Notes: generated from the letters alone by a model not told the origin. Positions 16,217 to 25,258 are shown, numbered from the stretch's first letter. The stretch is 64,000 bases of DNA from Cryobacterium arcticum (GCF_001679725.1 NZ_CP016282.1:620001-684000), one strand, 5' to 3'. Translations and numbers: made by a program.

Positions 16217-17760
16217 GCCCGATCCGCGCACGCGCCACCTCCCGCTTCGCCGGTCGCCGGCTGTCCGCCGGAAGGCTGCTGCTGAGCCTGGCCGCGATGG
16301 TCCTCATCCCCGCGGCCGTCACGGCCGTCGCGGTGGTTCCCGGGCTGCCGCCCGCCGTGGCGGGCGCATCCGTCGACAGCCGTTGGTTTGCCGGATATTA
16401 CGACGTCACGCTCGAGTCGGGCGCACAGCTGGCGGACAGCCCGCTCGGCACGTCGGCCGGCGGCGCGGTTCTCGCGTTCGTCGTGGCCGCCGACGCGGAC
16501 GACTGCACGCCCACCTGGGGCAAGGCGTACAGCCTCGACCAGGCGGCGCAGACCTTCGAACTCGACCGCCGGGTCGAACGGATGCGCCGCGAGGGGCAGC
16601 CCCTCGCCGTGTCCTTCGGCGGTGCCATCAACACCGAACTCGCCGCCGCCTGCTCCTCCGTCACCGAGACCACGGATGCCTACCGCATCGTGATGGACCG
16701 CTACGGCATCGACGTGATGGACCTCGACATCGAGGGCGAGATGCTCGCCGACGACGAGAGCACCGCCCGGCGCGCCGAGGCCGTCGCCCGGTTGCAGGAG
16801 GAACGCCGGGACGACGGCGGCGCGCTCGACGTGTGGTTGACCCTGCCCGTCGCCCCGCAGGGACTCACCGCCGAGGGCCTCGCCCAGGTGGAGCAGATGC
16901 TCGACGCCGGAGTCGACCTCGCCGGGGTCAACGTCATGACGATGAACTACGGAACCGACGGGAGCGTCGCCCCGATGTCGTCATTGAGCATCGATGCGCT
17001 GAAGGCGACCGCGACGCAGCTCAGCGACATCTGGCACGAGCGCACGCTCGCCCTGCCCGCCGGCGGGGTGTGGGCGCTCCTCGGGGCCACGCCGATGATC
17101 GGCCAGAACGACGTGAAGGGTGAGGTCTTCACCGTCGACGATGCCCGCGCCCTCAACGAGTTCGCCACCGCTCAGGGGCTGGCCCGGGTCTCGATCTGGT
17201 CGCTCAACCGGGACCAGACCTGCGGCAGCAACTACCCGCACGTCAGCACCGTCGCGACGTCCTGCAGCGGAATCGAGCAGGCCGGCGCGAGCTTCGCGAC
17301 CGTGCTCGAGGACGGCTATACCGGCACGCCGTCCGCTCGTCCGGCGGCCGTGACGGATGCCGACACCATCGCCGACGACGCGGAGACCAGCCCGTACCCG
17401 ATCTGGTCGTCGCGCAGCTACTACTCAGCCGGCGTGATGGTGGTGTGGAACGGCTCGGTGTACGTGTCGAAGTGGTGGAACGAGGACGCCGCCAAGCCCG
17501 ACGACCCGAGCCTCAACACCGACGCTTCCGCCTGGACCTACGTCGGCCCGGTGCTCACCACCGATTCGCCGTTCGCCCTGCCGACCCTGCCGGCCGGCAC
17601 CTACCCGGACTGGTCGGCCGACGCTCTCTATGACCAGGGCGACATCGTGCAGTACGAGGGCACCCCCTATGAGGCCCGCTGGTGGTCGCAGGCCAAGCGG
17701 CCCGACCGGTCGGTCCTCGACCACGACTACTCGCCGTGGAAGCTCATGACGGGGTCCTGA
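16213..17760 (+). CDS. Secreted GH18 chitinase-like protein with two CBM5/12 modules
   Basis: 515 residues. A basic start and a hydrophobic segment to about residue 45 form a signal peptide or anchor. The GH18 domain (about 50-350) keeps the complete DxxDxDxE motif, DVMDLDIE at 167-174, so Glu174 is a plausible catalytic acid. Two C-terminal chitin-binding type-3 modules carry the aromatic AKWW-like pattern (YVSKWWN and YEARWWSQ). It acts outside the cell on a GlcNAc-containing or related polymer. The four-base overlap with the GT2 gene suggests it trims or edits the polymer that enzyme makes. Its end overlaps the convergent kinase gene by 17 bp. Confidence 0.88.
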   Translation: MSPIRARATSRFAGRRLSAGRLLLSLAAMVLIPAAVTAVAVVPGLPPAVAGASVDSRWFAGYYDVTLESGAQLADSPLGTSAGGAVLAFVVAADADDCTPTWGKAYSLDQAAQTFELDRRVERMRREGQPLAVSFGGAINTELAAACSSVTETTDAYRIVMDRYGIDVMDLDIEGEMLADDESTARRAEAVARLQEERRDDGGALDVWLTLPVAPQGLTAEGLAQVEQMLDAGVDLAGVNVMTMNYGTDGSVAPMSSLSIDALKATATQLSDIWHERTLALPAGGVWALLGATPMIGQNDVKGEVFTVDDARALNEFATAQGLARVSIWSLNRDQTCGSNYPHVSTVATSCSGIEQAGASFATVLEDGYTGTPSARPAAVTDADTIADDAETSPYPIWSSRSYYSAGVMVVWNGSVYVSKWWNEDAAKPDDPSLNTDASAWTYVGPVLTTDSPFALPTLPAGTYPDWSADALYDQGDIVQYEGTPYEARWWSQAKRPDRSVLDHDYSPWKLMTGS

Positions 17761-19987
17761 CCGGCTCCACCCTGGCCGGCCCGGCACCGGCCGGCTGGGG
17801 TCGGAGCGGTTGGGCTTGGGCGGCCGTGACCCGGGCGCCGGTGAACTCGGTTTGTGTGCCATCGACGGTGAGGCTCGCCTGGGCCGCTCGCCCGGCTGGG
17901 AGAAGGCGGCCGACCGCGCGGGTTTCCGCCGCCCCGATCGACTCGGCCATCCAGGCGAGGATCGGTGCGATGACGGCGTCGTCAACATATCCGCCGTTGT
18001 CGTCGAGCAGCAGAACGTCCACGCCGCGCTCCCGGGCGGCGGCCACCACGGTGCGGAGGGGATCGCGGGCCAACAAGCCCGCGCGCAGGCCGTCGCGGAG
18101 GTCTCCCTCGCAGCTGGCATACTCGCTCCGCTCCGCGTCGGTCGGCTCTGTCCCCCTGCCGATGCGCCGCAGCAACGGGATGACCGTCCGGGCGAGTTCC
18201 GCCACCCGGCCGGTCAGCTCCGACCGCGCGGCCAGAGTCCAGCTCTGCTTCTGCGCCGAGACCAGGGCTTCCCGGTGGAGCAGGGTGATGCGTCGCTGCA
18301 TCCGGTCGACCACGACGAGGAGCGCCACGGCGAGCCCCACCAGGACCACCGGCCGCACCCCGACCTGCACGATCTGCACGGCCGGCGCCCCGCCGAGAAC
18401 ACCGGCTGTGACGAGGACCGCGACGATCACTCCGGTGCCGGCCAGGGCCACGCCGCTGCGCCCGCGTAGCGCGAGCGAGACCAGGAGGAACGCGGCACCG
18501 ACGGCGAACCACATGGTGCCGTAGGAGAAGGCCAAGTCGTAGAGGACATGGGAGGCGATGACCCCGGCGAGCAGGCCGCCACCGGCAACGGAGACGACGA
18601 GTACGGTGCGGCCGAGCGACGGCACCCGGTGCGGAGCGGCCCGGAGGATCTCCGCGGCGACCAGGGCCGTCGCGAGCATCGCCAGTTGCAGCGGCCAGGA
18701 GTCGGGAATCACGATAGCCGCGAGAACGGCGCACGCGGCCTGGGTGGCGACGTAGATGTACGTGAGAACGGTGACGCCCACCCGCAGGGACACCCGGTTG
18801 TCCGGCAGCCCGATTTCCGGCATGGGGGCCACGGTCACGCGGAGGCGGACGACCGTTCCACGCCCGGGAGCCGAATCGATCTCGGCGCTGCCGCCGGGCA
18901 GGCGATTCATGCGACCCACGATGCTCTGCCGGATGCCCAGCCTGTCGTCGTTGATCCGGCCCGGGTCGAAGCCCGGCCCGTCGTCGCTGATCTCGACGCG
19001 GATCTCCGAGTCCGTATGGATGAGAACGACGCTGCGCGCCGCATCCGGAGCGTGCTGGATGCTGTTGCGCAGGGCCTGTCGCATCGCCCCGATCAGGGCT
19101 TCGTGAGTCTGGGCGAAGGTGGCACCGGATGACGGCGTGGCTTCTCCCCGCACGCTGAAGGCGACGCAGTGGAGCCGGGCCTCCTCGGCCAGAGCCGCGC
19201 GCAGCACGACCGGCTCGTGCGCGTGCCCGTCGGCCAGGGATGTCACCGTGGACACGGCCGCGCGCGCCTGCGCGGCGAGCCGTTCCCGTGGGATCGGAAG
19301 GTCGGTGGACGCGAGCACCAGGGTCGCGAGGACCTCGTCGTGCACCAGTGTCGCTGCCTTGGTGCGCGCCGCAAGCCGCCCGCTCTCGGCGGATTCCCGG
19401 GACGCCGAGACCGCCGCCGCCGCAGCCTCGCCGTCCAGCCCGCGTCCGACCATGAGCATGTGCCCGCCGATCACACAGACCAGCGCGCCGGTCAGAAGCG
19501 CTTGCAGGTCGTTGACCACGCCGTCGAGGTCGAGTCCGCCGTAGAGGGTGCGGAACACCATCCCGGCCGTCGTGCCGGCGATCACGGTCGCCCAGCCCAG
19601 CGCCCGGCCGCCGGCCACGAGCGCGGCCGCCGCCGCTGCACCGGTGGCCGACAAGGTCCACGGAATGCGATCGATCCCCTCAGCGGGCACCGCTGCCGGG
19701 AAGGTGACCAGGGTCATCCAGTACAGGGCCACGGCCAGCAGGGCGAGCAGGCGCAGCGTCAGATCCGAGACCCGGCGGGCGATGACGCCGGCCACGAGCG
19801 TGACGACGGCGGCGAGCCAGGCGATCATCAGCGACCACAGGGGGAACTGCCCCTGCCCGCCCTTCAGCAGGAAGGTCAGGTGAACGGCGAGGACGATCAC
19901 GATGAGTAACGCCGAGTCGACGACGAGGATGCGTCGCGCCGAGCGCTCAGCCGTACCGATGCCCGCGGCCCGGCCGGTGCTAGTCAC
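17744..19987 (-). CDS. Membrane sensor histidine kinase with a second, degenerate kinase-like half
   Basis: 747 residues from GTG 19987, overlapping the response-regulator stop. The first half has several membrane helices, then a LuxR-partner type dimerisation/phosphotransfer segment with His216 in LVHDEVLATL, then a HATPase_c domain with EISDDGPGFD and DRLGIRQSI. Instead of ending there (about residue 400), the protein continues with another block of membrane helices and a second cytoplasmic region with HisKA_3-like helices (AARSELTGRVAELARTVIPL) but no phospho-His and no clear ATP-binding box. The usual family length is 380-450 residues. The signal is unknown. Confidence 0.88.
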   Translation of the reverse strand: MTSTGRAAGIGTAERSARRILVVDSALLIVIVLAVHLTFLLKGGQGQFPLWSLMIAWLAAVVTLVAGVIARRVSDLTLRLLALLAVALYWMTLVTFPAAVPAEGIDRIPWTLSATGAAAAAALVAGGRALGWATVIAGTTAGMVFRTLYGGLDLDGVVNDLQALLTGALVCVIGGHMLMVGRGLDGEAAAAAVSASRESAESGRLAARTKAATLVHDEVLATLVLASTDLPIPRERLAAQARAAVSTVTSLADGHAHEPVVLRAALAEEARLHCVAFSVRGEATPSSGATFAQTHEALIGAMRQALRNSIQHAPDAARSVVLIHTDSEIRVEISDDGPGFDPGRINDDRLGIRQSIVGRMNRLPGGSAEIDSAPGRGTVVRLRVTVAPMPEIGLPDNRVSLRVGVTVLTYIYVATQAACAVLAAIVIPDSWPLQLAMLATALVAAEILRAAPHRVPSLGRTVLVVSVAGGGLLAGVIASHVLYDLAFSYGTMWFAVGAAFLLVSLALRGRSGVALAGTGVIVAVLVTAGVLGGAPAVQIVQVGVRPVVLVGLAVALLVVVDRMQRRITLLHREALVSAQKQSWTLAARSELTGRVAELARTVIPLLRRIGRGTEPTDAERSEYASCEGDLRDGLRAGLLARDPLRTVVAAARERGVDVLLLDDNGGYVDDAVIAPILAWMAESIGAAETRAVGRLLPAGRAAQASLTVDGTQTEFTGARVTAAQAQPLRPQPAGAGPARVEPVRTPS

Positions 19988-20627
19988 GCCGGGGCGCCTG
20001 CACGTAGCCGTCTTCGATGCCGCGTTGGTAGAGCTCCACCTTGGTCGCGGCCGACCGACCGAGCCGGTGGTACAGGGAGCGGATGCGGCGGAGATGGTCG
20101 TTGACCGTGTTCTCGGAGATGAACAGACGCTCCGCCACCCCACGGGCGCCCAAGCCCGACGCGTAGAGGCTGAGTACCTCGCGCTCCCGGAACGTCAGCG
20201 GAGCAGCGGCAAGCAGCGGGTCCGTGTCAAGGGCCGACGCCCACTCCGTGGTGGGCACCAGTTCGCCCCTCGCCGCGGTCTGCACCGCTTCGACGAGGGC
20301 CTGCCGGGGTGTGGACTTGCGCACGATGCCGAGCACCTCGGCCCGAGATGCGTTCCGCACCAGGAACGGGTCTTCACCGGAAGTGAGCACGAGCACATCG
20401 GCCCCCCAGTCGCGGATCAACCGCACGTTCTCGGCCGGGTCGGTGCCGTCCCGCAGGATCAGGTCGAGCAGCACGAGGTCGGCGTCGCGCATCCGGCGCA
20501 CCAGGCCGGCCACGGATGTGGCATGGCGGGCGAACACCAGCCCGTCGGCCTCGTCGACCAAATTCTGCACCGCCAGGGCGACCAGCTCGTGGTCATCGAC
20601 GATCGCGACCCTCGTCGTGGCCCTCAT
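19980..20627 (-). CDS. LuxR-family response regulator (NarL/FixJ type)
   Basis: 215 residues from ATG 20627, preceded by AGGAG at ideal spacing. The receiver domain has DDHE near the N-terminus and the phosphoacceptor Asp in LVLLDLIL. The C-terminal LuxR helix-turn-helix is clear (LTFREREVLSLYASGLG and ISENTVNDHLRRI). It is the partner of the kinase that follows with an 8-base overlap. Target genes are not evident; the neighbouring GT2-GH18 unit is a candidate only by position. Confidence 0.93.
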   Translation of the reverse strand: MRATTRVAIVDDHELVALAVQNLVDEADGLVFARHATSVAGLVRRMRDADLVLLDLILRDGTDPAENVRLIRDWGADVLVLTSGEDPFLVRNASRAEVLGIVRKSTPRQALVEAVQTAARGELVPTTEWASALDTDPLLAAAPLTFREREVLSLYASGLGARGVAERLFISENTVNDHLRRIRSLYHRLGRSAATKVELYQRGIEDGYVQAPRRD

Positions 20628-20726
20628 CTGTGCTCCTGATCTGTGGCGCTGCCCGCGTTGCCCCCGTAGGAGGGGAGGTGACCGGGCCTTATCGTCAGAA
20701 TAGCGGTGCCGGAGGCCGGTTTTGTA

Positions 20727-20739
20727 ACCCCGTCGGGGT
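20727..20739. terminator. Short GC-rich inverted repeat after the LacI gene
   Basis: ACCCC and GGGGT pair across GTC inside the 176-bp gap between the LacI-type gene and the response regulator on the same strand. It is too small to call firmly as a terminator and could be an operator. The remainder of 20628-20803 must hold the promoter of the response regulator-kinase pair; I cannot place it. Confidence 0.25.
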
Positions 20740-20803
20740 ACACGGGGAGTCAGTGTCGAATCGTGACGGCGGCGGGGGAGGGCCCCCTGGGTATCCGCAC
20801 CGG

Positions 20804-21862
20804 TCAGTCCCGGCGCCACGCCTCGCCGAGGGAGCTGCGCCGCGGGATCAGATCCGGTCTGATGACGACGGTGCGTTTCAGCGTGGAGGGGCCGCCCTGG
20901 ATCTCATTGATGAGCAGCTGGGCTGCAACCCGCCCCATCTCCTCGCCGTGCTGGCTGATCGTGGACACGGGAATCGCGCTCTCGGAGGCGAAGTGGTTGT
21001 TGTCGTATCCGGTGAAGGCAATGTCGTTCGGCACCTCGTATCCGTGGTGCTCGTCGAGCGCTTGGATCGCACCCACGGCGAGCAGGTCCGAGGCTGCGAT
21101 GGCGCCGTCGAAGAACCCCGCCGGCCGAGACAGAATGTCCTGGCCGGCCTGCCGTCCGTGCGTCATTCTGAGCCCGCGCGTTTCGATGTGTTCGAGGGTG
21201 ACGCCCGGGATTTCGGCCACCGCAGCCTGCGCTCCGGCAAGGCGTTGGGCCACGGCCGTGAGCATGAGCGGGCCGCCGAGGAACACCAGTCGGGTGCGGC
21301 CGAGCCCGATGAGATGGCGGGCGGCCTCGTATCCTCCGTGCACCTCGTCGGCGACGACGCCGGAGTACGTTCCGGCCTCTGAGGCGTAGTTCACCAACAC
21401 CAGCGGCGTCGTGCTCAACACCGAGTTGGTGCGCACGACCGCGGTGTCCAGCGGTGCCAACAACACCCCGGCGACCCTGGACTGTTCAAAAAGGCTGATG
21501 TTCAGCGACTGTTTCGCAACGTCCACATCGGAGTTCGCGATGAGCAGGTTCATGCCGTGCTGTCGCACCGTGGCTTCGGCACCGCGGGCGATGTCGACGA
21601 AGAGCGAGTTGCTGAGGTCGGCAAGGACAATTCCAATGGTGTTGCTCGTTCCAGCGGCGAGGGACCTGGCGGCATCGTTCCGCACGAATCCGAGCTCGGC
21701 GATCGATGCCAAGACTCGACGGCGGGTGCCCTCCTTGACCTTCTCCGGCCTGTTGAGCACGTTCGAGACCGTGCCCAGCGCCACCCCGGCGTGCCGGGCG
21801 ACATCCGTCATACTCGGTGCCGATCTCCCGGCAACTCTTCGGGCTTGTGCCACCGGATCCAT
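20804..21862 (-). CDS. LacI family transcriptional regulator
   Basis: 352 residues from ATG 21862; ATG 21811 (MTDVARHAGVALGTVSNVLN) is an alternative start because the ribosome-site spacing of the first is very short. The LacI DNA-binding helix-turn-helix and hinge are followed by a periplasmic-binding-protein-like effector domain. It diverges from the ABC importer/rhamnosidase operon, and two LacI-type sites lie between them (21936 and 22001). It most likely represses the operon until a sugar, perhaps rhamnose or a rhamnosyl oligosaccharide, binds. Confidence 0.92.
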   Translation of the reverse strand: MDPVAQARRVAGRSAPSMTDVARHAGVALGTVSNVLNRPEKVKEGTRRRVLASIAELGFVRNDAARSLAAGTSNTIGIVLADLSNSLFVDIARGAEATVRQHGMNLLIANSDVDVAKQSLNISLFEQSRVAGVLLAPLDTAVVRTNSVLSTTPLVLVNYASEAGTYSGVVADEVHGGYEAARHLIGLGRTRLVFLGGPLMLTAVAQRLAGAQAAVAEIPGVTLEHIETRGLRMTHGRQAGQDILSRPAGFFDGAIAASDLLAVGAIQALDEHHGYEVPNDIAFTGYDNNHFASESAIPVSTISQHGEEMGRVAAQLLINEIQGGPSTLKRTVVIRPDLIPRRSSLGEAWRRD

Positions 21863-21935
21863 TTCCTCGTGCCGGGCGGCGCGGCGCCGCGTGTCAAAAT
21901 GCTCGTCTTCTCCGCTCCCGTCACCACGGCGAAAA

Positions 21936-21947
21936 TGAAGCGTTCCA
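21936..21947. promoter_or_regulatory. LacI-type operator (distal)
   Basis: TGAAGCGTTCCA is an imperfect 12-bp palindrome centred on CG, the hallmark of LacI/GalR family sites. It lies 74 bp before the regulator start, so it may serve autoregulation or looping with the site at 22001. Confidence 0.6.
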
Positions 21948-21966
21948 AAACGATACCGTAGATGTG

Positions 21967-21996
21967 TTGACAGATGCGCGAAGACACCGTTACCTT
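21967..21996 (+). promoter_or_regulatory. Sigma-70-type promoter of the LacI-controlled operon
   Basis: A perfect -35 TTGACA at 21967-21972 is followed after 18 bp by TACCTT at 21991-21996 as a plausible -10. The LacI-type operator at 22001-22012 then covers the expected transcription start, which is a textbook repression layout. Confidence 0.65.
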
Positions 21997-22000
21997 CTTG

Positions 22001-22012
22001 TGAAACGCTTCA
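22001..22012. promoter_or_regulatory. LacI-type operator (proximal)
   Basis: TGAAACGCTTCA, a near-perfect palindrome with central CG, matches the usual LacI/GalR family consensus. It lies just after the -10 box and 31 bp before the binding-protein start codon. Confidence 0.75.
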
Positions 22013-22042
22013 ATTGTGAGGCTTCGCATTCAAGGAGGAATT

Positions 22043-23359
22043 GTGATCACAGCATTGACATCACGGCGGCGGCGTTTTCTGCCCCTCGTGGCCGTCCTCG
22101 GGGCAGGGACCCTCGCGCTCAGCGCCTGCGGCCCGGCCGGCGGCGGAAGCGGCGCAGCGAGCGGCACATTCAGCTACCTCGGGCAGACCGAGAACACCAC
22201 CATCATCGGCACGTTGGAGAGCCTGGCCGCTGGGCAGTGCGCGACGGAGAACGACGCTGCCCCTCTGACTCCCGACAAGGCGGCTGGGCTGCAGTTCGAC
22301 CAGAAGCTGCAACTCCTGGCCGGCCAGGATGCCCTCTCGAACATGTCGATGGCGGCGGGAACGCCGTCGCTGATGCAGCAGTTCATCGATGCCGGCCAGG
22401 TCGTCGACCTGTCGGCCGAGTTGGACAAGCTGGGCGTGACCGACAAGATCCTGCCGGCGGCGGAATCCACCATCAAGGCGCTCTACGGGCAGGACGCGCT
22501 GTATTCCCTGCCGACCGAGTTCAACATCGAGGGCTTCTGGTACAACAAGGCACTCCTGGCCGACAACGGCGTCGACGTGCCCACCACCTGGGACGATCTC
22601 GTGGCCGCTGCAGACACTCTGCAGGGCGCGGGGGTTCAGCCCTTCTCCGTCGACGGCAAGGACGGCTGGCCGGTCACCCGCCTGGTGGGCAACTACATCG
22701 CCCGCGACCTCGGCCCGGATGCCCTGAAAGACGTGGCCGACGGCAAGGCGAAGCTCACCGACCCGGAGTATGTCAAGGCCGCGGACGCCGTGGCGGCTCT
22801 GGGCACGGCCGGTTACTTCGGCGAAGCGATCGGATCGATCGACTACAACGCCGCCATGAACCAATTCCTCACCGGGAAGTCGGCTTTCTTCTACATGGGC
22901 AGCTGGGCGCTGGCGAACTTCAACGATGAGGCACAGAACACCATCGGAGCCGACAACATCGGCTTCGCGCCGTTCCCGGAGGTCGCCGGCGGCAAGGGAT
23001 CGATCGACCAGGTTCCGGCGAACGTGGGCGTCCCGGTGATGTTCGCACAGAAGAACTTCGGCGCCGACCAGGAAGCCTGGCTGAAGTGCATCGTCGCCAA
23101 CTACGGCGACACCGTGCTCACCGATAGTGGGGTGGTGTCGGGCTTCGCGCTCGACAACCCGCCGACGGACCTTCCGGAGACGACCCAGACCGTTCAGCAG
23201 GTGATCCAGGATGCGCCGTCCAGCATCCTCTGGTTCGAGGCTCTGTTCACCTCGAAGGGCACCAGCGTCAGCCAGACGAACGGCGGAGGCCTCGGAAGCG
23301 GAACGCTCAGCGGAGCCGACTTCATGGAGCTCGTGCAGGACGCAAACGACGAGGGCTAA
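22043..23359 (+). CDS. ABC sugar-binding lipoprotein (CUT1, SBP_bac_1 family)
   Basis: 438 residues from GTG 22043, chosen because AAGGAGG lies four bases upstream; the earlier in-frame GTG 22016 overlaps the operator region and lacks a site. The signal peptide RRRRFLPLVAVLGAG ends in lipobox LSAC (Cys29), then comes a family-1 extracellular solute-binding domain. It delivers an oligosaccharide to the two permeases downstream. No ATPase gene is in the cluster, so a shared MsiK/UgpC-type ATPase elsewhere is expected, as is common in actinobacteria. Confidence 0.92.
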   Translation: MITALTSRRRRFLPLVAVLGAGTLALSACGPAGGGSGAASGTFSYLGQTENTTIIGTLESLAAGQCATENDAAPLTPDKAAGLQFDQKLQLLAGQDALSNMSMAAGTPSLMQQFIDAGQVVDLSAELDKLGVTDKILPAAESTIKALYGQDALYSLPTEFNIEGFWYNKALLADNGVDVPTTWDDLVAAADTLQGAGVQPFSVDGKDGWPVTRLVGNYIARDLGPDALKDVADGKAKLTDPEYVKAADAVAALGTAGYFGEAIGSIDYNAAMNQFLTGKSAFFYMGSWALANFNDEAQNTIGADNIGFAPFPEVAGGKGSIDQVPANVGVPVMFAQKNFGADQEAWLKCIVANYGDTVLTDSGVVSGFALDNPPTDLPETTQTVQQVIQDAPSSILWFEALFTSKGTSVSQTNGGGLGSGTLSGADFMELVQDANDEG

Positions 23360-23378
23360 CCGGCTTCCCCACCACCCT

Positions 23379-23406
23379 GGGGGCGCGGTGTCCATGCCGC
23401 GCCCCC
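23379..23406 (+). terminator. Strong intercistronic hairpin
   Basis: GGGGGCGCGG at 23379-23388 pairs perfectly with 23397-23406 around an 8-base loop. No T-tract follows. Between a binding-protein gene and its permeases such stems usually protect the upstream mRNA and lower expression of the permeases. Confidence 0.7.
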
Positions 23407-23449
23407 ACACCATCCGACGCTGCTCCGCAGCCGACAGTGAGAAAGAACC

Positions 23450-24334
23450 ATGGAAAGAGTCCTCGGCGACAAGCGCGCCATCCTGATCCTCCTCGGGCCG
23501 GCCCTGCTGGTCTATTCGCTCATCATGCTCGTGCCGATCGTCTGGTCCCTCGGCTACACGGTGTTCGACGGCAACCCGATCATCGGCTTCACCTTCAACG
23601 GATTCGGCAACTTCGCCAAGTTCTTCCAGGACCCGGCCGCGTGGAGCGCCATCTGGTTCACCGTTCGCTTCGCCATCGTCATGACCGTGCTGCAGGTCGG
23701 CGCCGGCTTCGGACTCTCCCTGCTCTACGTCTTCTGGCTGAAGAGGTCCTCCTCGGCCATCCGCACCATCATCTTCTTCCCGATCGTGCTGCCGACGGTG
23801 GCCGTCGCCCTGCTGTTCCAACGCCTCTTCGAAGCTGCGCCGACCACGGGACCGGTCAACTCCTTCCTGAAGCTGTTCGGCATGAACTCGGTCGACTGGT
23901 TCGGCACCCCAGACGCATCCTTTTGGATTCTGCTACTCATGGGCCTCTGGCAGTCCATGGGCTTCTACGGAGTCCTGCTGTATGCCGGCCTTCTGGACAT
24001 CCCCGAGGAAATGCTCGAGTCTGCGCGCTTGGACGGCGCAGGCGGCTGGAAGCTCATCCGCACGATCGTTCTGCCGCTCTCCCTCCCGGTGCTCCTGTCG
24101 TCGATCATCTTCAGCATCAACGGCACCCTCAAGGTGTTCGACAGTGTCGTCGCGCTCACCAACGGCGGGCCCGGAAACGCCACGACTCCTCTGACGCTGT
24201 ACATGTTCCAGACCTCGTTCACCTACGGGCAGTACGGGTACGGAAGCACGATCGCCCTCATGCTGACGATCCTCTGCCTGCTCTTCACCGTCTTCATCTT
24301 CCGGTCCACACGGCGCGACATCACGAAGGGCTGA
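23450..24334 (+). CDS. ABC sugar permease (CUT1, MalF-like)
   Basis: 294 residues with six membrane helices. The first is ILLGPALLVYSLIMLV. The EAA loop is at EEMLESARLDGAGGWK, typical of sugar permeases of this type. It pairs with the permease encoded three bases downstream to form the channel. The ribosome site is GAAAGAA, just before ATG 23450. Confidence 0.93.
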   Translation: MERVLGDKRAILILLGPALLVYSLIMLVPIVWSLGYTVFDGNPIIGFTFNGFGNFAKFFQDPAAWSAIWFTVRFAIVMTVLQVGAGFGLSLLYVFWLKRSSSAIRTIIFFPIVLPTVAVALLFQRLFEAAPTTGPVNSFLKLFGMNSVDWFGTPDASFWILLLMGLWQSMGFYGVLLYAGLLDIPEEMLESARLDGAGGWKLIRTIVLPLSLPVLLSSIIFSINGTLKVFDSVVALTNGGPGNATTPLTLYMFQTSFTYGQYGYGSTIALMLTILCLLFTVFIFRSTRRDITKG

Positions 24335-24337
24335 CCC

Positions 24338-25252
24338 ATGGCCATCGACACCACAACCATCCGCCCACGCGGCACCCGTCCAGCATCCGACCGCCGGGAT
24401 GTCCCGCGCAGCCGCAAGGTGACGCCGCGGCAGTTCGTCTCCCGGCTGCCGATCCGGATCTTCCTCACAGTCCTACTCATCATCGTGGTCTACCCGATGA
24501 TCTGGATGTTGCTCGGGTCGTTCAAGACCCAGAGCGAGTTCCTCAACGAACCGTTCTGGACCCTCCCGCAGAGCTGGTCGCTGGACAACTACACCGCGGT
24601 CTTCGACAGCGGTTTCGGCCAGTACATCCTGAACAGCGTCATCGTCGTCTTCCCCTCCCTCGCCGTCGTACTCATCGTCGGAGTGGCGGCGGGTTTCGCA
24701 CTGGAAGTGATGGTCTGGAAGGGGCGCGGAACCGTGCTGCTGCTCTTCCTGGCCGGCATCATGGTGCCCACCCAGATGGTGCTGTTGCCGTTGTTCACGA
24801 TCTATTTCCGTACCGGGCTCACCGGCACATACTGGCCGATGATCCTCACCTACATCGCGACCGGGCTGCCGTTGACGGTCTTCATGATGGCCACGTTCTT
24901 CCGGTCGGTACCGCGGGAGATCTTCGAGGCGTCCACTCTGGACGGAGCGAGCATCCTTCGATCGTTCTGGGCGGTGGGCCTGCCGCTCGTGAAGAACGCC
25001 GTCTTCACTGTCGGCCTGGTGCAGTTCTTCTTCCTGTGGAACGACCTCTTGATCGCGCTGACCTTCACCAACAGCGACGCCTTACGCACCATTCAGGTGG
25101 GGCTGCTGAACTTCACCGGCCAGTACGGTGCTGTGCAGTACGGACCGACCTTCGCGGCCATCGCGGTCAACGTCCTTGGAACACTTTTCATCTACCTCTT
25201 CCTGAACCAACAGGTCATGAAGGGCCTCACCGCCGGATCGGTCAAGGGATAG
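24338..25252 (+). CDS. ABC sugar permease (CUT1, MalG-like)
   Basis: 304 residues. A basic N-terminal tail precedes six membrane helices. The EAA loop is at REIFEASTLDGASILRSFW and the C-terminus ends in the usual MKGLTAGSVKG. It starts three bases after the first permease and ends six bases before the rhamnosidase, a tight operon. Confidence 0.93.
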   Translation: MAIDTTTIRPRGTRPASDRRDVPRSRKVTPRQFVSRLPIRIFLTVLLIIVVYPMIWMLLGSFKTQSEFLNEPFWTLPQSWSLDNYTAVFDSGFGQYILNSVIVVFPSLAVVLIVGVAAGFALEVMVWKGRGTVLLLFLAGIMVPTQMVLLPLFTIYFRTGLTGTYWPMILTYIATGLPLTVFMMATFFRSVPREIFEASTLDGASILRSFWAVGLPLVKNAVFTVGLVQFFFLWNDLLIALTFTNSDALRTIQVGLLNFTGQYGAVQYGPTFAAIAVNVLGTLFIYLFLNQQVMKGLTAGSVKG

Positions 25253-25258
25253 CAACAC

